Part shown: positions 22,106 to 31,040 of the stretch, piece after piece
Numbering within the stretch: the stretch's first letter is position 1
Layout of the letters: each line of letters opens with the position of its first letter
Origin: Deltaproteobacteria bacterium
GTDB lineage: Bacteria > UBA10199 > JACPAL01
DNA length: 64,000 nt
Assembly: GCA_016180845.1 (NCBI GenBank)
Contig: JACPAK010000002.1
Span: forward strand, 186,001-250,000
Direction of reading: 5' to 3'
Notes under the pieces: model-generated
Seen by the model: only the letters and a program-made list of their open reading frames with translations
Databases searched by the model: none
What the model was told of the DNA's origin: nothing
Position numbers and translations under genes: made by a program

Positions 22106-22749
22106 CGCCGGCTCCTTTTTTTGAAGGCAGGAAGGAGGAGGAGCCCGGCAACGAAACCTCCGAGGTGTGCATAAAGCGCGATCCCCGTGGAGGCTCGGGT
22201 CGGTCCATAAACCTGAATCAACTGGAGCAGCACCCAACCCCCAAGGACGAGCCAGGCGGGGAGGATGATGGTTCGGAAAAAGTAAAAGATCGGCACAAGG
22301 ATCATGACTTTTGCCCGAGGAAAGAGGAAGAGGTAGGCGCCGAGAACGCCCGCAATCGCCCCGGAGGCCCCAAGGGCCGGGAGCCTGGAATCAAAATCAG
22401 AATAAATCTGGGCAAAGGCGGCGATGAGGCCACAAAGGAGGTAGAAAAAAAGAAAACGGAAAGGACCGAGGCGATCTTCAATATTGTCTCCAAAAATCCA
22501 GAGGTAGAGGAGATTGCTGCCGATATGGAAAAAACCACCGTGTAAAAACATCGAGGTAAAAAGGGTGATTACGGGAGGAGGACCAACTTTAAACTCATAA
22601 GGGATGATCGCGTAGCGGTAGAGCAACTCTTTGGAGGCTTCGAGAGGAAGAAGGAGTTGGAGTCCAAAGACAAAAATATTGATTGAAATCAATAAGATAG
22701 TCATCCAAGGAACGTGGTGTGTCTGGTTGAGGTCTTTGTAAGGGATCAT
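22102..22749 (-). CDS. Rhomboid family intramembrane serine protease
   Basis: From the ATG at 22749 the protein is 215 residues with about six to seven membrane helices. Rhomboid features are complete: H70-x4-H75-x3-N79 in the HGGFFHIGSNLLYLWIFG segment, the nucleophile S129 in GASGAIAG and H195 in AHLGGFVAG. It should cleave membrane proteins within the bilayer; the substrate is unknown. The frame extends upstream to 22911 across the divergent gene and that part is not convincing. It forms a two-gene unit with the Fe-S nuclease (4-base overlap). Confidence 0.92.
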
Positions 22750-22786
22750 TGACAGTTCTTCTTGGCCCCTGATAAACCATCTCCCC

Positions 22787-23365
22787 ATGGCGTTACAACT
22801 TATTCCTGACAAGAAGTCTGAAAAAACCTCTTCAAAACTGGATGAGGTTCGCGACCGCCTGATCGAAAGTGCCGGAAAAATTTCGGCAAATATGCTTGGG
22901 ATGGTCTCCAAGGTAGGGGGGCAGATTTATTCCCTCCTCTTTCTCTCGCGAAATCCGCTTTCACTGGACCAGATCTCCGAGCAACTGAAGGTTTCGAAGG
23001 GGGGTGTCAGCGTCAATGTGCGGATGCTCGAAGAGGCTGGCCTCGTCCGCAAGGTTTGGGTCAAGGGGGATCGTCGGGATTATTATGAGGCCCAGAGGGA
23101 TTATCCACGAAAACTGCTTAAGGATTTTTTCGATCGTGTGCGGCGCGGGATCGAAGACTCGACACGTGTGATTCACCGATGCCTTGCAGAACTGGAACAG
23201 GGGTCAAAGGGGTTAAAAGGGGAAGAGGTCGAGGACGCCCAATTCATGGAGTTACAGCTTCAGTTGCTTTCCGCATTTTATAATGCCGCCAGTCATATTT
23301 TCGATGATTTTTATCAAGGTCGGGATGTGAATACGAATCTCCTTCGCAAAGCTATTCTCGAATAA
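22787..23365 (+). CDS. GbsR/MarR-type winged-helix transcriptional regulator
   Basis: The 192-residue protein resembles the GbsR branch of MarR regulators: an N-terminal helix with ESAGKISANMLGMVSKVGGQIYSLLFLS, a winged helix-turn-helix (LSLDQISEQLKVSKGGVSVNVRMLEEAGLVRKVWVKGDRRDYYEA), and a long C-terminal dimerisation helix region. It is the first gene of a tight cluster with a lipoprotein and hpnCDE and lies only 37 bases from the divergent rhomboid start, so it may regulate both sides; this is inferred from position only. Confidence 0.85.
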   Translation: MALQLIPDKKSEKTSSKLDEVRDRLIESAGKISANMLGMVSKVGGQIYSLLFLSRNPLSLDQISEQLKVSKGGVSVNVRMLEEAGLVRKVWVKGDRRDYYEAQRDYPRKLLKDFFDRVRRGIEDSTRVIHRCLAELEQGSKGLKGEEVEDAQFMELQLQLLSAFYNAASHIFDDFYQGRDVNTNLLRKAILE

Positions 23366-23370
23366 CCAAG

Positions 23371-23769
23371 ATGTTGATAAAAACCCATCTACTATTTCTC
23401 AACATCCTTTTGGTTTTAAATTGCTCTTCCCTAGTTCCCTCTGAAAGAGTTGCCTATGATTTTATGGAGGCGTATTACGTCTCTGCCGATCTCCAAAGGG
23501 CGGAACAACTAGCGAGCGGGCTGGCCCTCGAGAAAATTCAGTCGAGTGTTCAGTTGCGGGAGGGACAGACGATTGATGAGACGACGCGCCGGCCGGAGGT
23601 TTCATTCAAAAAAATAGAAGGGCAGGTCAATGGCGATGAGGCGGTTTATCTTTTCCTCGTGACCATTTCCCCATCTGATTTTCAACCGATCAAAAAACAG
23701 AGTCGTCTCCGAATAAGACTGCAGGAAGGTGTTTGGAAGGTGACTCAATTCTCCGATCAGGACCTATGA
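23371..23769 (+). CDS. Hypothetical lipoprotein upstream of hpnC
   Basis: The 132-residue protein has a signal peptide with a lipobox ending in Cys18 (LLVLNC). The mature region contains a helical stretch (VAYDFMEAYYVSADLQRAEQLASG) and then beta strands ending in LRIRLQEGVWKVTQFSDQ, a layout reminiscent of NTF2-like DUF4878-type lipoproteins. I cannot name the function. It lies five bases after the regulator and overlaps hpnC by ATGA, so it is translated as part of the squalene gene cluster. Confidence 0.75.
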   Translation: MLIKTHLLFLNILLVLNCSSLVPSERVAYDFMEAYYVSADLQRAEQLASGLALEKIQSSVQLREGQTIDETTRRPEVSFKKIEGQVNGDEAVYLFLVTISPSDFQPIKKQSRLRIRLQEGVWKVTQFSDQDL

Positions 23770-24602
23770 ATCCATTTCAATATTGTGAAAACATAGCTCG
23801 TCATGACGAGAATTTCCCGGTTGGCTGGTTTGTTCCAAAATCGGTCCGAAAATATATTTATGCACTTTATGCATTCGCCAGAACAGCGGACGACTTCGCC
23901 GACGAGCCTCAATTTGCTGAAGAGAGGATGAGTCGTCTGGAAGAATGGTCCGAGCGTTTGAAAAAAGCGAGCAGAGGGGAGGCGGATCATCCGCTTTTCG
24001 AGGCGCTTGCCATTACCTTCAGAGAAACCTCTCTGCCTCCTCAACTCTTGGCCGATCTTCTGACCGCCTTTCGAATGGATCTCACTAAATCTCGATATAA
24101 GGATTACAGTGAGCTTGAGCAGTATTGTCAGTATTCTGCAAACCCAATCGGTCGTGCGGTTCTGATTTTGTATGGACATGAGGATCCAAGGCTTCTCGAA
24201 CTCTCAGACCGGATTTGTACCGGCATTCAGCTTGTGAATCATTGGCAGGATATCGGTATCGACCTCGAGAAGGACCGTGTTTATCTGCCGCATGAAGATT
24301 TAAGACGTTTTGGATATTCGTATGATGATCTGCAAGAGAGAAGGGTCAACGACTCGTTTCGCGATCTCCTCCGATTTGAGATCGGGAGGACACGAGACCT
24401 TTTTTATGCCGGGCAGCCTCTTTTTAATTTTCTCTCCCGTCGCCTCCGATGGCAGGTCGAGCTGATGTGGACAGGGCCGCTCAAGATTCTCGAGAGGATT
24501 GAATTAGCCGATTACGATATCTTCCGCTTGAGGCCAACCTTGAACAAGATCGATTTTCTTCGTCTCTTTGCCCAAAACCGCCTCGGGAGGATATCGAGAT
24601 GA
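23766..24602 (+). CDS. hpnC: Squalene synthase HpnC
   Basis: HpnC converts presqualene diphosphate to hydroxysqualene in the bacterial three-gene squalene route. From the ATG at 23766 the protein is 278 residues and shows the squalene/phytoene synthase fold with aspartate-rich motifs in TADDFADEP and in NHWQDIGIDLEKDRVYLP. The frame is open a little further upstream but overlaps the lipoprotein gene. hpnD follows with an ATGA overlap, and the order C-D-E is the usual one. Confidence 0.93.
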   Translation: MNPFQYCENIARHDENFPVGWFVPKSVRKYIYALYAFARTADDFADEPQFAEERMSRLEEWSERLKKASRGEADHPLFEALAITFRETSLPPQLLADLLTAFRMDLTKSRYKDYSELEQYCQYSANPIGRAVLILYGHEDPRLLELSDRICTGIQLVNHWQDIGIDLEKDRVYLPHEDLRRFGYSYDDLQERRVNDSFRDLLRFEIGRTRDLFYAGQPLFNFLSRRLRWQVELMWTGPLKILERIELADYDIFRLRPTLNKIDFLRLFAQNRLGRISR

Positions 24603-25444
24603 GATACCCTTTTAGTGAGTCCGTTGCCAAGAAGAGTCGATCCAATTTTTATCCCGCCTTCTTTTTTCTTCCTGCGGAGAAGAGGGAGGCGATCTGCGCC
24701 ATTTATGCGTTTAGTCGATTCGTCGATGATTCGGTGGACGAGGCGACAAATCGGGAAAATGCGAGGAAAGAAATTCAGCTCTGGAGACAACGCCTGAAAA
24801 GCTGTTACAATGGCCGTCTGTTTGATTCCCATCCGCTTCTTCCTGAGATTTCCGAGGTGATTCGGCAGTTTGAAATCTCCCAGTCGATTTTTGAGGATCT
24901 TTTGATCGGTGTTGAGATGGATCTTGTGAAGACACGCTACAAGACCTTTGAGGAATTAGAGAAGTATTGTTATCACGTTGCCGGAACGGTCGGTCTTTTA
25001 TGCAATCAGATTTTTGGTGGCTCTTCTGAAAACCATCGCGCCTATGCCTTGTCGTTGGGGACCGCCTTTCAGTTAACCAATATTCTGAGAGATATTGGAG
25101 GGGACCTCGATCGCGGGCGTCTCTACCTTCCACTTGAAGAGGTCGCCTCTTTTTCCTGCCGTGTTGAGGATCTTGAGAAAAAAATCGAAAACAAGGCTTT
25201 TTTTGAGCTCATGAAATTTCAGGCCTCTCGGGCCTGGGGCTACTTCGATCAGGCAAAAAAGAGATTGTCACCGTCAGAGCGGAATCGTTTCGTGACGGCC
25301 GAGGTGATGCGACGTTTTTACGAAGGGATTCTCAAAAAAATGGAGAGGGAAAAATTCCCCTCTCTTCGACGACGTGTCGGTCTGGGTCCGATCCAAAAAG
25401 GGCGGATTTTGCTCTCGAGTTGGATTCATTTAAGAACAAAATGA
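24599..25444 (+). CDS. hpnD: Presqualene diphosphate synthase HpnD
   Basis: HpnD joins two farnesyl diphosphates into presqualene diphosphate. The 281-residue protein is a paralog of HpnC with AIYAFSRFVDDSVDEAT and TNILRDIGGDLDRGRLYLP as the two metal-binding aspartate motifs, plus the YCYHVAGTVGL segment of this family. Start and stop overlap the neighbours by four bases on both sides. Confidence 0.94.
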   Translation: MRYPFSESVAKKSRSNFYPAFFFLPAEKREAICAIYAFSRFVDDSVDEATNRENARKEIQLWRQRLKSCYNGRLFDSHPLLPEISEVIRQFEISQSIFEDLLIGVEMDLVKTRYKTFEELEKYCYHVAGTVGLLCNQIFGGSSENHRAYALSLGTAFQLTNILRDIGGDLDRGRLYLPLEEVASFSCRVEDLEKKIENKAFFELMKFQASRAWGYFDQAKKRLSPSERNRFVTAEVMRRFYEGILKKMEREKFPSLRRRVGLGPIQKGRILLSSWIHLRTK

Positions 25445-26778
25445 GCAAGAAAGATGTGGTCATCCTGGGCGGAGGTTTTGCGGGGCTCTCGGCGGGTGTT
25501 GAGCTTGCGGCCTTGGGTCATAAGGTTCATCTTCTGGAACAGCGAGGACATTTGGGGGGGCGTGCCTATTCCTTCCGCGATCCGGCGACCGGTTCACTCC
25601 TCGATAATGGACAGCATCTTTTCATGGGATGTTATCAGGCGACGCTTCGTTTTCTAGAGCGTATTGGTCGGCGGGAGGATATTGTTTTCCAGAGGCGACT
25701 CGCTGTTGAATTTGGGGCGCCGGGGGGAAAGTTTTCCCATTTTCGTTCCTGGTCCCTTCCGAATCCTTGGCATCTCTTGGGGGGGCTTTTTTCCTTTTCC
25801 GGATTGTCGTGGCGGGAGAAGAGACAATTTCTTGCCTTGAAGCGGGGGATAGAAGATCATCGTGATCAGCTTGATCGGCTAACAATTCCCCAGTGGCTTC
25901 AGAAGTTGGGACAGAGTCGTGTTGCGTGTGAGAGATTCTGGAATCTTATTGCCCTCGCAGCATTGAATGATGATCCGGAGATCTCTTCGGCAGCTGTTTT
26001 TCAATCGGTGCTTCGGGAGGCACTTTTTTCAAGCGCTCAAAATGCCTGCCTCGGTTTTTCGAGGGTCGGTCTCTCCGAGCTCTATGCGGATCCGGCCCGT
26101 GCCTTTATTGAAGAGCATGGGGGATCGGTTTTCCTAAAGACTCGCGTTGTGAAGCTTCATTTTTCTGGGCATGAACTTCGGGAGATCGAACTTCTTGATG
26201 GGAGGAGAATCGCCCCGGAAATTCTGATTTTGGCGATACCTTTCGGGTCTTTGAGGAAAATTTTGCCGGAATGGATGATTTACCAGGATCCTTTTTTTCA
26301 TTCCCTGCGTTTGATGAAATCGTCGCCGATTGTCGCGATCAATTTGTGGTTTGATCGGGATTTTGTGGAGAAGGATTTTATCGCTTTTTGGGAAACCCGG
26401 ATTCATTGGCTCTTTAATAAGGGGCGTCTCTTAAAAGACAGTGAAAAGAATTCTTACTATTCACTTGTGATCAGCGGGGCGAGGGCCGAACTTCAAACAC
26501 CGGCTTCAGAACTTGTTTCTTTGGCGTTAAGTGAATTGGAATCGATTTTTCCAAAATTTAAAGAGGCAAAGCTGATTCACAGTCATGTGATGAAGGAACC
26601 CGAGGCAACGCTCTCACCTGTCGTCGGGATTGAGGCGTTGCGCCCCTCGCAAAAAACACCCTTTAAAAATGTTTATCTCGCGGGAGACTGGACCGATACC
26701 GGTCTCCCGGCGACGATAGAGGGAGCGGTGAGATCGGCGGAGAGGGTGGTCAAATTCATTATAAATCCGGCACAATGA
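25441..26778 (+). CDS. hpnE: Hydroxysqualene dehydroxylase HpnE
   Basis: HpnE is the flavoprotein that reduces hydroxysqualene to squalene. The 445-residue protein begins with the FAD-binding motif DVVILGGGFAGLSAGVELAALG, followed by GRAYSFRDPATGSLLDNGQHLF, and ends with the amine-oxidase-type LAGDWTDTGLPATIEGAVRSAERV. I chose the ATG at 25441, which overlaps the hpnD stop, over a TTG at 25420. Squalene is made by this cluster but no cyclase gene lies nearby. The 3' end overlaps the opposing lipoprotein gene by 20 bases. Confidence 0.94.
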   Translation: MSKKDVVILGGGFAGLSAGVELAALGHKVHLLEQRGHLGGRAYSFRDPATGSLLDNGQHLFMGCYQATLRFLERIGRREDIVFQRRLAVEFGAPGGKFSHFRSWSLPNPWHLLGGLFSFSGLSWREKRQFLALKRGIEDHRDQLDRLTIPQWLQKLGQSRVACERFWNLIALAALNDDPEISSAAVFQSVLREALFSSAQNACLGFSRVGLSELYADPARAFIEEHGGSVFLKTRVVKLHFSGHELREIELLDGRRIAPEILILAIPFGSLRKILPEWMIYQDPFFHSLRLMKSSPIVAINLWFDRDFVEKDFIAFWETRIHWLFNKGRLLKDSEKNSYYSLVISGARAELQTPASELVSLALSELESIFPKFKEAKLIHSHVMKEPEATLSPVVGIEALRPSQKTPFKNVYLAGDWTDTGLPATIEGAVRSAERVVKFIINPAQ

Positions 26779-28723
26779 CCAGTGTATCAATCTGTCCCGT
26801 CAACCCCGATTCTACAGACAGTGTCGAGCTAGGACTTGAGGCGTCTGGGTTGAAGGTTCCAAGGACGTAACTGTTATCGGAAAATCGCAGGCCGTTGAAA
26901 AACCACTTTGTCGAATCTCGCGGGTCCTGCATCAACTCATAGACCTCGATCCCTGTCAAAAGCGTCGTTGTTTTTCCAACCTCGTGGAGCTCATATTCGC
27001 CGCTCGTGGAGTTGAAGGCAATATAAGCGAGTCGGTTTCCGATGGCCCAGCCGTTCGTCACCATTTCATTATTTGCGGAGAGTCGGACGATCCGGTTGCT
27101 GTTGGCGCCATCGTAGTTTTCATCGACACGGGCCATGGACGCGCGCGTATCCCGACCGGCATTTCCGGAAAACTCACACCATTGATGGTTCATCTCCCAA
27201 TTGGTCGGCAAGGTGGAGGAACAGACACTTCCGGTCGCTGTCTTGTCCACCTGACCGTTGAAGCATCCGCTACTCGTCGTGAATGTCCCACCTGCTGTCG
27301 TACAGGCCGAAGCGGTAGTTGCCTCGAAATGTAACGTTCCGCTTACGACACAATAGGATGAAACGGTTCCATTTGTGCAGAGGTCGCATTTCCATTCGTT
27401 TGCCGACTTCTCGAAGATGTCACCAACGACGTAGATCTCATTCAGGCCATCTCCATCCAATTTGTCGGCCAAAAGGATCTTCTCTGGCTGATTGCCACCC
27501 CCCATCATTGATTTGGTCTCAAGACAGCGGCTTCTTTGGGTCGCCATCGTATTCACGGCGCCGGTGCTGTCAAAATTGATGTAATTCCAGATGTCGATAT
27601 TACAGTCGGCGATCTTTGTTGAGCGGGCCGAACCGGTTGCCGATGGATCAAACCGGAAGAGGCAAGAATCATCCCACTCCGGCTTTGTGGCGACCTGAGG
27701 GTCCGGACCAAAAAACAGGATCTGACCTTTGTAATAGTTATTTGAGACTGTTCCGTTTTCGAGCTTCGACTCGATCGGGGCAAAGACAAAATCCCACCAA
27801 CCGCTTGTGATCTGGACGAGTTCTCCCGTTGGTTTGATATAGCGGAAGAAGCTCTCACCTCCATGGTCTTCCCTTCCGACGGAGGTGTTTCCTGTGTAGA
27901 GAACGCCGCCTGATCCGGTAACAAGGACCCTCCGGAATGAAATGTTGGCGTTGATGACTTCAGAGGTTTCACCTGAAGAGGGTGAATATTTCCAGAGGAG
28001 GTCTTTCCAGTTTCCAGGGACATGGGCAGTGAAATAGACATTTCCGGCGTCGTCAAACATGATCTTCTTCGTTCGCTGATCGTAGGTATTGATCTCGATT
28101 CCGTTCTTAACGCAGATCAGACCACTAGTTCCCGAGGCTTCAGTAATGTTTTGGTCAACTAAATAAAGCTGGCAGGTAAACGGAGACGAGGGGGACCAGG
28201 GATCGGAATATTCATCGATCGTGATGACCCCTTGTCCATCATCATAACTGTCACGATAGATCCACGAGTGTTCAAAGGCTAGAAAGACGTCCCCTATGGG
28301 ACTGACGGCAACAAAAGAGAGTCGAGGCAAACCTGAGATGGCATCCCCACCTTCGGGGTCAAGGGCGCTCAAAATCCCCTTAATTCCGTCATTTGTGACG
28401 GCAAAAAGGGGTGAACTTGTATTGATCGTGACGTTGCTCGCATCTTTCAAGGCGATCAAATGTCCCGATTCACTCTTAGATGTTCCAGAAGATGAGTTAT
28501 CTGATTGGACGGTAAAGAGGGCCTGGGCCCCGGCAAGGTCCACCGTGACGTCGGTTTTTTCCGTCCCGCAGAACCCTTCGCACTCACCACTTTCGAATCG
28601 GCCGTCATCTTCGCCTCCGGATCCACGGGTCCCCTGATTTTCGTCCCCTCCACCAAAACAACTGGCAAGCAATCCTGTCACAATAGTCAGTGCAATGAAT
28701 TTAAATGCGAATCTTGTATTCAT
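26759..28723 (-). CDS. Large Cys-rich lipoprotein with beta-propeller-like body
   Basis: From the ATG at 28723 the 654-residue protein has a signal peptide and lipobox (GLLASC), followed by a Gly/Glu/Asp-rich linker. The body is beta-rich with repeated segments such as GNVYFTAHVP, GGVLYTGNTS and GLNEIYVVGDIF, suggesting a propeller. A Cys-rich insert of about 75 residues (CDLCTNG, SYCVVSG, SACTTAGGTF, SGCFNG, SVCSS, HQWCEF) interrupts the second half. I do not recognise a named family. A GGGGGA ribosome site precedes the start. The 3' end overlaps hpnE by 20 bases. Confidence 0.8.
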   Translation of the reverse strand: MNTRFAFKFIALTIVTGLLASCFGGGDENQGTRGSGGEDDGRFESGECEGFCGTEKTDVTVDLAGAQALFTVQSDNSSSGTSKSESGHLIALKDASNVTINTSSPLFAVTNDGIKGILSALDPEGGDAISGLPRLSFVAVSPIGDVFLAFEHSWIYRDSYDDGQGVITIDEYSDPWSPSSPFTCQLYLVDQNITEASGTSGLICVKNGIEINTYDQRTKKIMFDDAGNVYFTAHVPGNWKDLLWKYSPSSGETSEVINANISFRRVLVTGSGGVLYTGNTSVGREDHGGESFFRYIKPTGELVQITSGWWDFVFAPIESKLENGTVSNNYYKGQILFFGPDPQVATKPEWDDSCLFRFDPSATGSARSTKIADCNIDIWNYINFDSTGAVNTMATQRSRCLETKSMMGGGNQPEKILLADKLDGDGLNEIYVVGDIFEKSANEWKCDLCTNGTVSSYCVVSGTLHFEATTASACTTAGGTFTTSSGCFNGQVDKTATGSVCSSTLPTNWEMNHQWCEFSGNAGRDTRASMARVDENYDGANSNRIVRLSANNEMVTNGWAIGNRLAYIAFNSTSGEYELHEVGKTTTLLTGIEVYELMQDPRDSTKWFFNGLRFSDNSYVLGTFNPDASSPSSTLSVESGLTGQIDTLVIVPDL

Positions 28724-28749
28724 AGTTTTCCCCCTATTTTGATGAAAAC

Positions 28750-28777
28750 CTTTTACATGAGGGGAAGTAGGATGCAA
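28750..28777 (-). promoter_or_regulatory. Likely promoter of the large lipoprotein gene
   Basis: Read on the minus strand, TTGCAT (28777-28772) and TAAAAG (28755-28750) are separated by 16 bases. Transcription would start about 20 bases before the ATG at 28723, leaving space for the GGGGGA ribosome site. Confidence 0.35.
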
Positions 28778-28875
28778 GATCTATTCCCTTTAAGAGGCTT
28801 GCGTCTGTTAAAAAGAATTGTTATCGGAATTTAGGGAGTTACGGATTATTCCTCTTCTGATTTTGTGAGAAAGGA

Positions 28876-28893
28876 CGGGTTATTTTTAACCCG
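28876..28893. promoter_or_regulatory. Perfect hairpin before the adenosyltransferase gene
   Basis: CGGGTTA (28876-28882) and TAACCCG (28887-28893) form a perfect 7-base stem with a TTTT loop, 22 bases before the ATG at 28916. It has no T-run after it, so it is not a typical terminator; an operator or translational control element is possible. No cobalamin-riboswitch B12 box is visible in this gap. Confidence 0.4.
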
Positions 28894-28915
28894 AAAGCTG
28901 TTAAAAATTTGACAG

Positions 28916-29467
28916 ATGAAAATTTATACAAAGACAGGTGATCAGGGGGAGACCGGCCTCTTCGGAGGGGGGCGTGTCAAAAAGTCGCATCCTCGAATTA
29001 TTGCCTATGGGACCGTCGATGAGCTGAATGCTCACTTGGGTCAGATTCGTTCAAAGAATCCCGAGGCGTCTGTTGATCGACTTTTGGATCGTATTCAAAA
29101 TGACCTTTTTACCCTCGGGGCAGAGCTCGCAACACCGGGAGGGGAAAAGTTATCAGGGCGGGGAGTTTCTGGGCTTGGGGATTCGGATATTCATTTTTTG
29201 GAGGAGACGATTGATCATTACGATGAGGACTTGCCACCGCTAAAAAACTTTATCTTGCCTGGCGGATCTGATCTGGCTGTTTCCCTTCATTTGGCAAGGA
29301 CCGTTTGTCGACGAGCGGAGAGAGAGGTTGTTTTTTTGAGTGAGAATGAGGTTATTGAAAACTCGATTCTTGTTTACTTGAATCGCCTTTCAGATTTGTT
29401 ATTTGTCCTGGCACGGTGGGTAAATTTTAAGCAGAGTATTCCCGAAACAGCCTGGATCAAGAGATGA
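28916..29467 (+). CDS. PduO-type cob(I)alamin adenosyltransferase
   Basis: The 183-residue protein has the PduO/MMAB hallmark YTKTGDQGETGLFGGGRVKK at the N-terminus, GTVDELNAHLG, and RTVCRRAEREVV with YLNRLSDLLFVLAR at the C-terminus. It transfers adenosyl from ATP to cob(I)alamin to make coenzyme B12, implying at least one adenosylcobalamin enzyme elsewhere in the genome. It overlaps greA by ATGA and heads a three-gene unit with greA and a HAD phosphatase. Confidence 0.95.
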   Translation: MKIYTKTGDQGETGLFGGGRVKKSHPRIIAYGTVDELNAHLGQIRSKNPEASVDRLLDRIQNDLFTLGAELATPGGEKLSGRGVSGLGDSDIHFLEETIDHYDEDLPPLKNFILPGGSDLAVSLHLARTVCRRAEREVVFLSENEVIENSILVYLNRLSDLLFVLARWVNFKQSIPETAWIKR

Positions 29468-29946
29468 TAACTAGAAGACAGATTCCAATGACTCCGGAGG
29501 GACATCGGCGGCTTCATGAGGAGCTTAAAAAACTGAAGGCGGTGGATCGGCCGAAGAATGTCGCTGACATTGAACATGCAAGATCGCTCGGCGATCTTTC
29601 TGAGAATGCCGAGTACCACGCGGCCAAGGAGAAGCAGGGCTTCATCGCGTCACGGATTGCTGAAATCGAAAACAAACTGGCACAGGCCCATATAATCGAT
29701 CCTTCAAAGATGAATCATCAAAAGGTCGTTTTCGGGGCGACGGTAAAAATCTCTGATATCAACAATGGAGAGGAGATCCAGTATCAGATTGTGGGGGCTG
29801 ATGAATCCGACGTGCGGGGAGGAAAGATATCGATTGAGTCACCAATTGCGAAATCTCTTATTGGAAAAGAAAAAGGGGATACGGTCAAGGTTTCGACACC
29901 GAAGGGGACTAAGGAATTCGAGATCCTCGAAATCCGATTTGAATGA
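29464..29946 (+). CDS. greA: Transcription elongation factor GreA
   Basis: GreA stimulates RNA polymerase to cleave backtracked transcripts. The 160-residue protein has the N-terminal coiled coil (PMTPEGHRRLHEELKKLKA, ARSLGDLSENAEYHAAKEKQGF) and the C-terminal FKBP-like domain (VVFGATVKI, ISIESPIAKSLIGKEKGD). The acidic tip residues (D and E in GDLSENAEY) are intact. Both ends overlap neighbouring genes by four bases. Confidence 0.96.
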   Translation: MITRRQIPMTPEGHRRLHEELKKLKAVDRPKNVADIEHARSLGDLSENAEYHAAKEKQGFIASRIAEIENKLAQAHIIDPSKMNHQKVVFGATVKISDINNGEEIQYQIVGADESDVRGGKISIESPIAKSLIGKEKGDTVKVSTPKGTKEFEILEIRFE

Positions 29947-30623
29947 TGTTTCGAGCCCTCCTTTTTGATTTTGATGGAGTTCTTGCCGATACCGAACCAC
30001 TTCACTTCGGGGCGTTTCACGATCTCCTGAAAGAAGAGGGGATTCTTTTAACAAAAGAGGAATATTATTCTGAATTTTTGGGGCTTGATGATCGCGGCTG
30101 TTTTCGGGCAGTTTATCAAAAGGCAGGGCAGCCTCTTTCTGCTCCAAAATTGAAGGAGCTGATTCAAAGAAAGAATCGAAAAATTCTTCAGAAGATCGAA
30201 TCAGGGTCTCTTTTGCTTCCACAGGTGCGTGAGTTGCTTACAGCCTTGGGGGGGCGTTATTACCTCGCGATTGTTTCTGGGGCGCTCAGGAGTGAGATTG
30301 TTGCGATTTTATCCAAAGAAAAACTGGGGTCCTTTTTTCAAGTCATTGTGAGCGCCGAGGAAGTTAATCATGGAAAGCCGGATCCAGAGGGTTTCCTGAC
30401 CGCCTTGAAACTTCTCAATCGTGATTATATCCCGGAATCCGAGATGCTGCTTCCTGAGGAATGCTTGGTGATCGAAGATTCACCGTGGGGGATCGAGGCG
30501 GCGAAGAAGGCAGGGATGAAATCGGTTGCGGTAACGAATTCCTATAAATCTGAAGACCTCAAGGCTGCTGATTGGGTTCTTGCTTCTTTATTTGATCTTA
30601 AAGCAATCGTGGGGGGCTGTTAG
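29943..30623 (+). CDS. HAD-superfamily hydrolase, beta-phosphoglucomutase-like
   Basis: The 226-residue protein has all HAD motifs: nucleophile region LLFDFDGVLADTEPLHF, the Ser motif in AIVSGALRSEI, Lys in HGKPDPEGFL, and the acidic VIEDSPWGIEAAKKAGM. The cap domain and sequence fit the beta-phosphoglucomutase/phosphatase subgroup, but the substrate cannot be predicted. It overlaps greA by ATGA and its stop overlaps that of the opposing DUF2203 gene (TTAG). Confidence 0.9.
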   Translation: MMFRALLFDFDGVLADTEPLHFGAFHDLLKEEGILLTKEEYYSEFLGLDDRGCFRAVYQKAGQPLSAPKLKELIQRKNRKILQKIESGSLLLPQVRELLTALGGRYYLAIVSGALRSEIVAILSKEKLGSFFQVIVSAEEVNHGKPDPEGFLTALKLLNRDYIPESEMLLPEECLVIEDSPWGIEAAKKAGMKSVAVTNSYKSEDLKAADWVLASLFDLKAIVGGC

Positions 30624-30985
30624 ACAATCGGTGTGCGTCCTGTGAATCCGCCTTTATACTCGTGAAAGTAGTTGAGCTGTTCTTCAGGATACTTCCAGCA
30701 AAAATAACCCTCACCAGAATCGAAATCGACAAGCCAGAAGCCCTTCGGCTCGGCGCCAAGCTTTGAGACCTTGTCAGTCCAGCGTTCAATAATCATCTGG
30801 AGTTGGGACTCCTCCTGGCTGAGATGTTGCTGATCTTTTGCAAAATTGCCAAAGTTGGTTCGCCATTCAAAATCCTGAACCTGCCGAATCGTTTCCCTCG
30901 TAATTTTTCTGATAATGGGTAGGACCGCCTCAGCCTCTTTCAGGGTGAATTTTTTATTTTTCTTGAGTTCGACGACGTTATTCAC
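30620..30985 (-). CDS. DUF2203 family protein
   Basis: The 121-residue protein matches DUF2203: FTLKEAEAVLPIIRKIT at the start and the characteristic GFWLVDFDSGEGYFCWKYPE with YFHEYKGGFTGR at the end. The function of the family is unknown; it is common in deltaproteobacteria-like and Gram-positive genomes. The start codon is GTG and no clear ribosome site is visible. It converges with the HAD gene with a four-base overlap. Confidence 0.88.
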   Translation of the reverse strand: MNNVVELKKNKKFTLKEAEAVLPIIRKITRETIRQVQDFEWRTNFGNFAKDQQHLSQEESQLQMIIERWTDKVSKLGAEPKGFWLVDFDSGEGYFCWKYPEEQLNYFHEYKGGFTGRTPIV

Positions 30986-31040
30986 GGGAATGATTCGTTA
31001 GACGAAATGGAGTTTTTCGTCAACCGATCTGTAAAAATTA

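Noticed and set aside
28724-28915. Possible cobalamin riboswitch before the adenosyltransferase gene
   Set aside because: The 192-base gap lacks a B12-box-like sequence and is too short after subtracting the divergent promoter region.
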